Of a DNA stretch of 24,783 nucleotides, positions 7,282 to 14,135 are shown one piece after another. Position numbers and translations under genes: made by a program. Source of the DNA: a virus; the IMG/VR virus record IMGVR_UViG_3300046167_000097, positions 1 to 24,783 of that record; one strand, 5' to 3'. The notes beneath the pieces were generated by a model. The model was not told the origin of the DNA. It worked only from the letters and a program-made list of their open reading frames with translations, and did no database searches. Position 1 is the stretch's first letter; the number at the start of each line of letters is the position of its first letter.

Positions 7282-7483
7282 GGTATACGACTTTAAGTGT
7301 ACTGAGGGTCATTACTTTGAAGAATTTGTAGAGGACGGTGTTACAACCAGTAGGTGCGGTTGTGGTGCTAACGCTACAAGGGTCGCTTCTGCAACACCAT
7401 GCGTACTCGACGGTGCCTCTGGGGATTTCCCCGGTAGACACATGAAGTGGGTACGAGAACATAGTGAAGCAGGGCGTAAATAA
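7268..7483 (+). CDS. Small zinc-ribbon-like protein
   Basis: This 71-residue protein starts inside the end of the preceding gene. It has a metal-binding pattern: Cys11 and His15 (FKCTEGHYFE), then Cys30 and Cys32 (RCGCG), with a further Cys45. This resembles short FmdB-like zinc ribbons, which begin with a similar Tyr-Asp-Phe-x-Cys segment. The C-terminal half carries a distinct motif (LDGASGDFPGRHMKWVREH) that I recall as conserved in related phage proteins. Small zinc ribbons often act as regulators or assembly partners, but no function is established here. It is followed by 34 non-coding bases and then the scaffold gene. Confidence 0.72.
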   Translation: MKMIKVYDFKCTEGHYFEEFVEDGVTTSRCGCGANATRVASATPCVLDGASGDFPGRHMKWVREHSEAGRK

Positions 7484-7517
7484 ACTCCACAACCGTTAGG
7501 CGGAGAAGGTTAATAAT

Positions 7518-8315
7518 ATGGGACGAGCACAACTCGTAGACGAGCGTTCGGAAGAAGAAGTAAACAACGAAACCGTAGATACACTAGACACAGAGGATAC
7601 TTTAGAGTCTCCAGAGGAGGTAGCTCAAGAGGAGCCTAGTGTACCAGAGAAGTATCAGAACAAGTCCTTGCAAGAGGTTGTTCAGATGCACCAAGAGGCT
7701 GAGAAGCTCCTAGGTAAACAAAGCTCTGAAGTTGGTGAACTACGTAAGGTTGTTGACGACCACATCCAAACACAACTCGCACAACAACAAGCACCTGTAC
7801 AACAGCAAGAAGAAGATGATACTGACTTCTTTGTTGATCCACAGGCCGCAGTTAGTAGGGCAATTGAGAACCACCCTAGTATTAGAGAAGCTAATCAAGT
7901 CACTCAGAACTACAAGAAGCAAACAGCTTTGTCGCAGTTACAGAGTAAGCATCCAGATATGAACACTATTATCCAAGATGCTAACTTTGCTGAGTGGATC
8001 AAAGGCTCTAAGATTAGGACTCAATTGTTTGTACAAGCAGACCAAAAGTATGATTATGATGCCGCTGATGAACTGTTCTCCCTCTGGAAAGAGAGAGCCT
8101 CTGTTGCAGAACAGACGGTAGCAGTTGAGAAGCAAGCACGTAAGCAGCAAGTTAAGTCTGCAAGTACAGGTAACGCCCGAGGAACAGGCCAAGGTTCACG
8201 TAAGAAAGTATATCGTCGTGCTGATATTATTAAACTTATGAACACTGATCCCGACCGTTACGCAGCTTTGTCAGAGGAAATCTTTCAAGCTTATGCAGAC
8301 GGGAGGGTCAAGTAG
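7518..8315 (+). CDS. Capsid scaffold protein
   Basis: This 265-residue protein lies directly before the major capsid gene and has the composition expected of an internal scaffold. The N-terminal third is very acidic (Glu/Asp/Thr-rich up to about residue 45), followed by a Gln-rich coiled-coil-like segment (about 50-100). The C-terminal end is basic and helical (about 205-265: RKKVYRRADIIKLMNTDPDR), matching the capsid-binding helix of many scaffolds. Such proteins guide shell assembly and then leave or are degraded. An AGAAGG ribosome site precedes the ATG. No protease motif is visible. The call rests on position and composition, not on a sharp motif. Confidence 0.8.
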   Translation: MGRAQLVDERSEEEVNNETVDTLDTEDTLESPEEVAQEEPSVPEKYQNKSLQEVVQMHQEAEKLLGKQSSEVGELRKVVDDHIQTQLAQQQAPVQQQEEDDTDFFVDPQAAVSRAIENHPSIREANQVTQNYKKQTALSQLQSKHPDMNTIIQDANFAEWIKGSKIRTQLFVQADQKYDYDAADELFSLWKERASVAEQTVAVEKQARKQQVKSASTGNARGTGQGSRKKVYRRADIIKLMNTDPDRYAALSEEIFQAYADGRVK

Positions 8316-8337
8316 CCTAATCTAAAGGAGATTTATT

Positions 8338-9291
8338 ATGGCGACTCAAACTTATCCCGGTACAGTAGGCGGTGGCTCCATTGTCAATAAGACAGCCGCA
8401 GCAACATTCATCCCTGAAATCTGGAGCGACGAAGTAATCGCAGCATACCAGAAGAACCTGAAGATGTCACCTCTCGTTAAGAAGATGTCAATGACAGGTA
8501 AGAAGGGTGACTTAATCCATGTACCTAAGCCCATCCGTGGTGCTGCTTCCGCTAAGGTTGCTGACACGGCTGTTAACATCCAAGCAAACGTAGAAGGTGA
8601 GCTGACAATCGCAGTTGATCGTCACTTTGAGTACTCACGATTCATCGAAGATATTGTAGAAGTTCAGGCCCTCACGAGCCTACGTCAGTTCTACACTGAA
8701 GACGCTGGTTACCAACTAGCTGTCCAAGTTGACACTGACCTAATGAACTGTGCTACAGGTTTCGGAGATGGAACCCGAGTAGTTGCTCCATCGTCTGCTT
8801 CTGACTGGACTAACTCTAACAGCTATGAGTTCGTAGATGCTGCTGGTCTAGCACTGTTCGGTACTGGTACTCCCGGTGCGTTCAACGACGAAGGCTTCCG
8901 TACAGCCATTAAAATCTTAGATGATGCTAATGTGCCTATGGATAACCGTTGTCTTGTGATCCCCCCTGCTGCCCGTAAGGACATCATGGGAATCGACCGT
9001 TACGTATCTAGTGACTTCGTTGGTGGCCGTGGTGTTGAATCTGGCCTCATCGGTAACCTCTACGGTGTTGACATTTACGTGTCATCTAACGCTCCTACGC
9101 TGACTACTGGTGTACGTGGATGTGTATTCTTCCACAAAGACGCCATTGTTCACGCAGAGCAGATGAGTGTACGTTCGCAGACTCAATATAAGCAGGAATA
9201 TTTAAGCACCCTGTACACCGCAGACACTCTGTACGGTATCGAAACATATCGTCCAGAAGCGGGTTTGATCTTGGCTGTCTCAGACGCGTAA
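8338..9291 (+). CDS. Major capsid protein
   Basis: This 317-residue protein forms the icosahedral shell. Its size, location after the scaffold, strong ribosome site (AAAGGAGAT before 8338) and following terminator all fit a highly expressed coat protein. The sequence has the feel of an HK97-fold phage coat: a flexible N-terminus, FIPEIWSDEVIAAYQKNL, a loop-like KKGDLIHVPKPIRG, a spine-like helix (LAVQVDTDLMN) and an A-domain-like C-terminal half (IGNLYGVDIYVSSNAP). No long N-terminal delta domain is seen, in keeping with a separate scaffold. Codon choice appears more uniform than in neighbours, as expected for high expression, though I did not measure it. Confidence 0.9.
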   Translation: MATQTYPGTVGGGSIVNKTAAATFIPEIWSDEVIAAYQKNLKMSPLVKKMSMTGKKGDLIHVPKPIRGAASAKVADTAVNIQANVEGELTIAVDRHFEYSRFIEDIVEVQALTSLRQFYTEDAGYQLAVQVDTDLMNCATGFGDGTRVVAPSSASDWTNSNSYEFVDAAGLALFGTGTPGAFNDEGFRTAIKILDDANVPMDNRCLVIPPAARKDIMGIDRYVSSDFVGGRGVESGLIGNLYGVDIYVSSNAPTLTTGVRGCVFFHKDAIVHAEQMSVRSQTQYKQEYLSTLYTADTLYGIETYRPEAGLILAVSDA

Positions 9292-9299
9292 GACTACTC

Positions 9300-9325
9300 A
9301 GGGGGCCTTCGGGTCCCCTTTCTTC
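9300..9325 (+). terminator. Intrinsic terminator after the capsid gene
   Basis: GGGGGCC (9301-9307), a TTCG tetraloop (9308-9311) and GGTCCCC (9312-9318) form a seven-pair stem with one G-T pair, extended by A9300-T9319. The T-rich run TTTCTTCT follows. It would limit or reduce transcription from the capsid gene into the fibre operon; no promoter is visible between it and 9352, so partial read-through is likely. Confidence 0.85.
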
Positions 9326-9351
9326 TCCCCCTGTTTCTCAGGAGTCCTTCA

Positions 9352-11394
9352 ATGGCTACAACGATTATCACAAAGAATGGATCAGGTGCTCCCGCAGCAG
9401 GCGACTTAGTTCAGGGTGAACTTGCGGTAGACTTAACAAACCAAACTTTATATTCAAAAGATTCTTCAGGCAACGTCTTCAAAGTAGGTGACACCGGTGG
9501 TGGTTCTCCCGGTACCTTTACTGATTTGGTTGCCACAGACAGCTTTACTTCCCCCGGCATCGACGATAATGCTACGTCAACTCAGATTACTGTTACCGAT
9601 ACAGATGTAGACTTTAGTGGCAACATTGATGTTACTGGTACAGCTACCCTTCCTGACGCCGATGTAACAACCTTAGATGTCACAGGTACAACCACCCTAG
9701 CAGACGTAGACGTAGTAGATCTTGACGTTACGGGTAGCTTTACTTCCCCCGGCATCGACGACAACGCTACGTCCACGGCTATCACGATTGATGCTAATGA
9801 GAACGTGGGCATTGGTACTACGAGTCCTTTTGGCCCTTTAGATGTAAAAGCCGCTACTGACATTCACGTTGGCATTGCTGACAGCGGCAGTGACGCTCTG
9901 ATATACGCATCTACAGACGCAGGGCAAACCGCTGTTGTGCCTTTAAAGTTTCAAGGCAGCTCGTTTAAGTTTAATGGCTCTAGCGAGTTTATGCGTATCG
10001 ACGCCTCAGGAAACGTGGGCATTGGATACAACTCCCCGACCGCGAAGCTTCACGTTTTAGAAGATGGTAGTCCTTGCGCTTTAACTGTTCAAGCTCTTGG
10101 CGCTAGTAATACAGCAACTTTAAATCTACTAGGTAGAGATTCGTCTAATGTGTCGGTGGCTTATAAAATCCAAACCGTAGCAGACGGGGCGCTATCATTC
10201 TCTAAAGACTCTAACGAGCGCCTCCGTATCGACGCCGCAGGAACCACAACGGTAACAGGTGGCTTCTTGGCTGCTCAACCGAGTGCTGGTTCTGGTGCGT
10301 TTGCTGCTGGTACTGACGCAGGAGCGATAAGTCAATCCGCTAGCGCTGTTGCTGTAGGCAATGCGGCGGGGTATACAGGCCAAGGAGCAAATACTGTTGC
10401 TGTCGGTCTGCTGGCTGGACGTACAAACCAAGGCCAAGATTCTGTTGCTATTGGTAAATACTCAGGCAACAACACTCAGGGTGGTCAGGCTGTTGCTATT
10501 GGCGTCAGCGCAGGTCAGACAACCCAACAAGGCAGTGCTGTCGCTGTTGGCCGCCAAGCAGGCGAGACAGACCAAGGTTTCGCTAGTGTCGCTACTGGCT
10601 ACCAAGCGGGGCAGTTAAGGCAGGGTGGCTATGGCGTTGCTGTAGGTCATGCGGCAGGACTTTCAGACCAAGGCGCCCGTTCTGTTGCCGTTGGACTCAG
10701 CGCTGGTCAGGTAAACCAAGGCGCTAGTTCGGTAGCGATAGGCCATCTGGCAGGCCAAACCAACCAAGCCGCTAACAGCATTGTTATTAGCTCGTTAGGT
10801 TCCGCAGCAAACGCACCCGAAGCCAACTCTATTCGTTTGATATCGTCGTCAACTAAGTACCTGCACTACAACGGCACTAACGCTTGGACGTTCACAGGCG
10901 GTGACGTAAAGGTTCCCGCTGACGACTTAGTAGTAGGTACTTCCAGTACTGTAGGCAACGGCGTTAGCACGGCTGGCGTACAGCTCACTACTAACCCTTC
11001 TGGAGTCGGACAGATTCGGCTTGGTAAGACACTATCTGGCACATATTCGATGCTGGCTAACTACCACAACGGCGTGTTTGTAGGTGGCCTAAACGTGTCA
11101 AACACAACCACTGCCCTAGTTGCTTCATCTGATGAGCGCCTAAAGAAGAACATCGTTGATGCTCCTGCTGGTAACATTGAGGACATTAAGGTTCGTTCAT
11201 TCGACTGGAAGTCTACTGATGAGCACCAAGAGTATGGTGTAATAGCTCAGGAGTTAAACGAGGTTGCTCCTTACGCAGTCCACCATAACGAGGAAGAGGA
11301 TCACTGGGGCGTAGACTATGCCTCATTAGTCCCAATGCTGGTTAAAGAAATCCAAGACTTAAAGGCCGAAGTAGCGGCACTCAAAGGAGCATAA
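9352..11394 (+). CDS. Tail fibre with S74 self-cleaving chaperone
   Basis: This 680-residue protein is a probable trimeric tail fibre or spike. The N-terminus (ITKNGSGAPAAGDLVQGELA) is typical of phage fibres. A beta-rich shaft includes NVGIGTTSP and NVGIGYNSPTAKLHV segments. Residues 332-475 are nine 16-residue repeats of the type SVAVGxxAGxTxQG, similar to YadA-type left-handed beta-roll repeats. The C-terminus (from about 590) matches peptidase S74 intramolecular chaperones: SDERLKKNI, FDWK, YGVIAQELNEV, and a final coiled coil. By analogy with endosialidase, Ser593 and Lys598 form the dyad (same +5 spacing) and the chaperone is cut off before Ser593 once the trimer has folded. The ribosome site CAGGAG precedes the ATG. 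Host-receptor binding is inferred. Confidence 0.88.
   Translation: MATTIITKNGSGAPAAGDLVQGELAVDLTNQTLYSKDSSGNVFKVGDTGGGSPGTFTDLVATDSFTSPGIDDNATSTQITVTDTDVDFSGNIDVTGTATLPDADVTTLDVTGTTTLADVDVVDLDVTGSFTSPGIDDNATSTAITIDANENVGIGTTSPFGPLDVKAATDIHVGIADSGSDALIYASTDAGQTAVVPLKFQGSSFKFNGSSEFMRIDASGNVGIGYNSPTAKLHVLEDGSPCALTVQALGASNTATLNLLGRDSSNVSVAYKIQTVADGALSFSKDSNERLRIDAAGTTTVTGGFLAAQPSAGSGAFAAGTDAGAISQSASAVAVGNAAGYTGQGANTVAVGLLAGRTNQGQDSVAIGKYSGNNTQGGQAVAIGVSAGQTTQQGSAVAVGRQAGETDQGFASVATGYQAGQLRQGGYGVAVGHAAGLSDQGARSVAVGLSAGQVNQGASSVAIGHLAGQTNQAANSIVISSLGSAANAPEANSIRLISSSTKYLHYNGTNAWTFTGGDVKVPADDLVVGTSSTVGNGVSTAGVQLTTNPSGVGQIRLGKTLSGTYSMLANYHNGVFVGGLNVSNTTTALVASSDERLKKNIVDAPAGNIEDIKVRSFDWKSTDEHQEYGVIAQELNEVAPYAVHHNEEEDHWGVDYASLVPMLVKEIQDLKAEVAALKGA
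9541..9566 (+). repeat. Near-exact direct repeat within the fibre gene, copy 1
   Basis: A 26-base stretch beginning AGCTTTACTTCCCCCGGC encodes the start of SFTSPGIDDNATST. It recurs identically at 9736-9761, 195 bases (65 codons) downstream, and the similarity continues for about 14 more bases. Confidence 0.85.
9736..9761 (+). repeat. Near-exact direct repeat within the fibre gene, copy 2
   Basis: This is the second copy of the 26-base repeat at 9541-9566, in the same frame. It marks a duplicated fibre-shaft segment. Confidence 0.85.
10345..10776 (+). repeat. Nine 48-base coding repeats (YadA-like beta-roll)
   Basis: Nine consecutive 16-codon units encode variants of SVAVGxxAGxTxQG (residues 332-475), and a degenerate tenth unit follows. 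The period is exactly 48 bases, while third-position bases vary, so the copies are old and kept by protein selection. The likely structure is a stacked left-handed beta-roll in a trimer. Confidence 0.88.
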
Positions 11395-11397
11395 AGA

Positions 11398-11781
11398 ATG
11401 ACAACGATTACATGGAGCATTGTAGCCATTGACTACGACATTAAGGGAGGCGTTAAGGTTCCTACTCGTACACATTGGGTTTGTTCTGGTGAGGACGCTG
11501 AAGGCAACACGGGTCGCTACATAGGCACCCGAGCAGTCACTCAGGGTGATACAAAGACCTTCACTGGTTGGGACAACATCACTGAGGAAGCAGCTCTAGA
11601 GTGGCTTTTGACGGACATGGGTGTAGTAACGATGGATGTAGATGCAGAAGGCAACGTCCCTAAGTCTGAGAAGGACACCATAGAAGCTGCTGTGAACGCT
11701 CAGGTTGCTGAGAAGGCTAAACCCACTAAGGGTACTGGGTTGCCTTGGGCTGCTCCTGAAGCAGCTACTATGGAGGTCTAA
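11398..11781 (+). CDS. Small tail-region protein, DUF7936-like
   Basis: This 127-residue protein follows the fibre gene after three bases, with AAAGGAG upstream. It begins TITWSIVAIDYDIKGGVKVP and continues with a beta-rich region (THWVCSGEDAEGNTGRYIGT) and then TEEAALEWLLTDMG. The overall pattern, an N-terminal TWSI/TWxV strand followed by a Trp-containing strand and a helix with a central Trp, matches in my memory a small phage family labelled DUF7936; this should be checked. The function is unknown. Position next to a fibre suggests a fibre-associated or assembly role. The last 20 residues are Pro/Ala-rich and likely disordered. It overlaps the next gene by one base (TAATG). Confidence 0.72.
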   Translation: MTTITWSIVAIDYDIKGGVKVPTRTHWVCSGEDAEGNTGRYIGTRAVTQGDTKTFTGWDNITEEAALEWLLTDMGVVTMDVDAEGNVPKSEKDTIEAAVNAQVAEKAKPTKGTGLPWAAPEAATMEV

Positions 11782-11921
11782 TGAAGACCTTAGTAGCCCT
11801 AGCACTCGTGTTACTCTGTGGATGCTCAGGCACACTACGAGAGAAATCTACGGTGTGCTTGGGCTTCTGTGCTCACACTGAAGTTGAAACTGAAACTCAC
11901 ACAAAGGAAATCAAGAAATGA
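11781..11921 (+). CDS. 46-residue predicted lipoprotein
   Basis: This short ORF begins at the ATG sharing one base with the previous stop (TAATG) and ends overlapping the next start by four bases (ATGA), a tight coupling that supports a real gene. The product starts MKTLVALALVLLCGCSG: a basic N-terminus, a hydrophobic core and a lipobox-like L-C-G-C with Cys15 as the lipidated residue (Cys at -2 is unusual but tolerable). The mature part is only about 32 residues, has Cys26 and Cys30, and ends polar (HTEVETETHTKEIKK). Small phage lipoproteins include outer-membrane spanin subunits and superinfection-exclusion proteins; neither can be chosen here, and no inner-membrane spanin partner is seen. 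Confidence 0.72.
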   Translation: MKTLVALALVLLCGCSGTLREKSTVCLGFCAHTEVETETHTKEIKK

Positions 11922-12247
11922 ATGCATTTGTTCTACTACTCACCTTAGTCACCTTCTCTACTATGGCTGCTGAGATTTACTTAGATGACGGTAGGGTCGT
12001 AGCGTTACCTGTAGGCTCCAAGGTGTACATAGATGATGGGACTGTATGGACGTTCACACGGTTCAACGAGGGTGGCTTCGACATTAGACCCTTGACACCT
12101 TTGGTGGAGATTACTGAGGTATGTCCACAGTCAGGCTTAACTTTTGGTGGCAGCAGCGGCTCCTGTGTAGTAGAAGAGGTAGTGACAGAGGAGACAGAAG
12201 AAGCCTGTGATGGGTTCACCTTTGGTGGTAGCTCTGACGGATGTTGA
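11918..12247 (+). CDS. Secreted small protein with Cys-flanked TFGG motifs
   Basis: This 109-residue protein has a clear signal peptide (MNAFVLLLTLVTFSTMAA, cleavage probable after Ala18). A small beta-rich region follows (EIYLDDGRVVALPVGSKVYI, then GTVWTFTRF). The C-terminal half has two copies of a motif in which Cys residues bracket TFGG: CPQSGLTFGGSSGSC and CDGFTFGGSSDGC, separated by an acidic Val/Glu/Thr linker. Disulfides would be possible in the periplasm. The same motif occurs in the next gene. The start overlaps the lipoprotein stop by four bases. I do not recognise a family. An envelope-active or virion-attached role is suggested by the signal and by its lipoprotein neighbour, but is unproven. 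Confidence 0.7.
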   Translation: MNAFVLLLTLVTFSTMAAEIYLDDGRVVALPVGSKVYIDDGTVWTFTRFNEGGFDIRPLTPLVEITEVCPQSGLTFGGSSGSCVVEEVVTEETEEACDGFTFGGSSDGC

Positions 12248-12257
12248 GGGGTAAATA

Positions 12258-14135
12258 ATGACTGCTTATGTAGATGATAAAAGAAAACCCATAGGACAAG
12301 AAATTAATGTCGGACTTGACGGTGGTGCTCAACAAACCTCATACCAAGGAGGCTCACAGCAGGCTAATCAGTACGTAAGAGAAGCAATGCGTATAAAGAG
12401 GCAGACGTGTACTGCTACTGGTGGGTTTAACAAAGGACAAGGAGATAATCACGAGTGCCTATATGGCGAAGATGCAGTAGCGCACATTGAAGGCATTGGA
12501 GAAAACGCACCTGCTTATGACCGTGCTCAACAGTGGTTAGCTGAGTACAATGAAGAGCCTGATCTAGATGATCCTTATTCTGTAGATGGAGAAGACCCCT
12601 TCGATGACACAGGTGCCTATGCTATTGACACAGACGGTGATGGTTTTGTAGACACTGTTGTACGTGATAACTACATAGAAGTGGCTGGCGAGAACGGAAT
12701 AGAAACTCAAATTGAAACCGTAAGGGTCAACGGTAACGAGGAGCTTGATGCTGAAGTACAGGCTGCTCAAGACCTTAAGGATTCCATATACAACCAAGAA
12801 GGCTGGGATGACCTAGAACCTTGGGAGCAAGACCAACAGTTGATTAACGCAGGAGGCACTGCAATCAACGGTACTGATGGTAACCCTCCTGAGGAGACTG
12901 AGGAGACTGAAGAAACATTGGTTGAAGGTGTTACCTCTACTGTACAAGAAGGGATTGATAAGATTAAAGAAGAGTTCCCAACTTGGGAAGAACTCTGGGG
13001 TAACATTAAAGATGCCCTACCTAGCGACCCTGAGGAGTGGGGAGATGCCATTAGAGGTGTGCTTACTTCTGTAGGTGTTGATTTACCCAGTGGAGACATT
13101 TGGGAAATACTCAATGGAGGATACGGTGTTATTGCTACTGGTGGTGGGTCTATATTTAACCCAGCTAACCAAAACGTATTCATCCCCGGTATTCCCGTAG
13201 GTTTACCCCCGTCATCTACAGTCATAGGCACTGTGGAGGATTTAATCAACGACCCTGTAGGAACATTGGTTAACAAGGTTAAAGATGTCTTTGGAGACAT
13301 TGTTTCTGATCCCGGAGCCTTCGTACAAGGGATACTAGAGGGAACCTTAGATGTCCCCTCAAGTGTCTGGGATGTCCTTGTAGGCGGTGTTGCAGCAGGT
13401 CAAGATGTGTACGACTGGGTTAAGGAAACCATAGGTAGTTCTGAAGAAGAAACTATTGTAGGTGGCGAAGAAGAAGAAGTCGAGGAGCAAACTGAGGAGC
13501 AAGTCGAGGAGCAAGTCGAGGAGCAAGTCGAGGAGCAAGTCGAGGAGCAAGAAGATCCAGCAGAAAACGCTAGAGTAAATCAAGTCCTTGACTTCTTTAG
13601 CAGCGCCTTCAACTCCGTCCCTGATCCTGAGGAGCAAGTCGAGGAGCCTGAAGATGGGCTTACCTTTGGAGGAGAAAGTGTAGTTTATGAGCAGGGTGAG
13701 ATAAACCCTAGAGAGCAACAAGTCGTTAGCCTCTTCAGTAGTATGTTTAACTCTGTACCTGATCCTGAGGAAGAAGAAGAAGAGGAAGTAATAACAGGAG
13801 GAGAAGTAACTGAGGAAGAAGAGGTAGTAACTGAGGAAGAAGAGTGTGATCCATTTACATTCGGTGGCGGCTCAGGGTGTAATGCATACGACCCCGTAGT
13901 ACAAGATCCTGTAGTAGAAGACCCTATAGTAGACACTCCTCCTCCCCCTCCTCCAGAAGAGCCTCCGATAACCGGGGGTGGTGGAGCTAGTGGAGGTGCT
14001 GGAGGCAGTAATAACGGTGAGTTTGAAGGCTTCTTAAGTGGCATTGATTATAATCCCTTGCAGATCCAAGCTTTAATCGAATCTAAGCAGCGTAAGTCTC
14101 TTGTTTCATCTCTGTTTTCGGAGTACTTTGCATGA
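12258..14135 (+). CDS. Large acidic repeat protein of unknown function
   Basis: This 625-residue protein has a GAGGGG ribosome site upstream and no signal peptide. The N-terminal third is polar with a Cys pair (about residues 51-70) and an Asp-rich loop at 124-132 (DTDGDGFVD) that resembles a calcium-binding loop. The middle (about 215-390) contains amphipathic helical segments with several Trp and Gly/Pro-rich links. From about 400 it is extremely acidic, with six EEQ-type tandem units, two copies of an FSSxFNSVPDPEE element, two TFGG motifs (one as CDPFTFGGGSGC), and a Pro run. A Gly/Ser linker leads to a short C-terminal helix (FLSGIDYNPLQIQALIESKQ). It sits between the secreted protein and the adaptor, so a virion or tail component is plausible. 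No family is recognised. Confidence 0.7.
   Translation: MTAYVDDKRKPIGQEINVGLDGGAQQTSYQGGSQQANQYVREAMRIKRQTCTATGGFNKGQGDNHECLYGEDAVAHIEGIGENAPAYDRAQQWLAEYNEEPDLDDPYSVDGEDPFDDTGAYAIDTDGDGFVDTVVRDNYIEVAGENGIETQIETVRVNGNEELDAEVQAAQDLKDSIYNQEGWDDLEPWEQDQQLINAGGTAINGTDGNPPEETEETEETLVEGVTSTVQEGIDKIKEEFPTWEELWGNIKDALPSDPEEWGDAIRGVLTSVGVDLPSGDIWEILNGGYGVIATGGGSIFNPANQNVFIPGIPVGLPPSSTVIGTVEDLINDPVGTLVNKVKDVFGDIVSDPGAFVQGILEGTLDVPSSVWDVLVGGVAAGQDVYDWVKETIGSSEEETIVGGEEEEVEEQTEEQVEEQVEEQVEEQVEEQEDPAENARVNQVLDFFSSAFNSVPDPEEQVEEPEDGLTFGGESVVYEQGEINPREQQVVSLFSSMFNSVPDPEEEEEEEVITGGEVTEEEEVVTEEEECDPFTFGGGSGCNAYDPVVQDPVVEDPIVDTPPPPPPEEPPITGGGGASGGAGGSNNGEFEGFLSGIDYNPLQIQALIESKQRKSLVSSLFSEYFA
13479..13550 (+). 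repeat. Six tandem 12-base units in the acidic protein gene
   Basis: Six units of GTCGAGGAGCAA (the second begins ACT instead of GTC) run head to tail and encode VEEQ repeats (one TEEQ). A further copy-like stretch occurs at 13629-13646. Near-identity at DNA level points to recent expansion, so length may vary between relatives. Confidence 0.92.
13581..13772 (+). repeat. Duplicated FSSxFNSVPDPEE segment
   Basis: Two in-frame copies of a segment with hydrophobic start and PDPEE end (residues about 445-461 and 490-507) lie about 140 bases apart, each preceded by a Gln-containing stretch and separated by a TFGG motif. The DNA copies differ at many third positions, so this duplication is older than the 12-base expansion. 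The protein C-terminus (SSLFSEYFA) weakly echoes it. Confidence 0.75.

Noticed and set aside
10345-10776. CRISPR-like array
   Set aside because: The 48-base units are in-frame protein repeats with variable third positions and no spacer/repeat alternation.
9352-11394. Diversity-generating retroelement target in the fibre
   Set aside because: No reverse transcriptase, template repeat or adenine-biased variable repeat was seen in the window.
12767-13300. Minus-strand ORF of 177 codons
   Set aside because: It lies fully inside the acidic protein gene, has no ribosome site or recognisable domain and runs against the operon.
13359-13721. Leu-rich minus-strand ORF of 120 codons
   Set aside because: It is the reverse complement of the GAGGAG repeat tract; no ribosome site and its Leu runs follow from the repeat.
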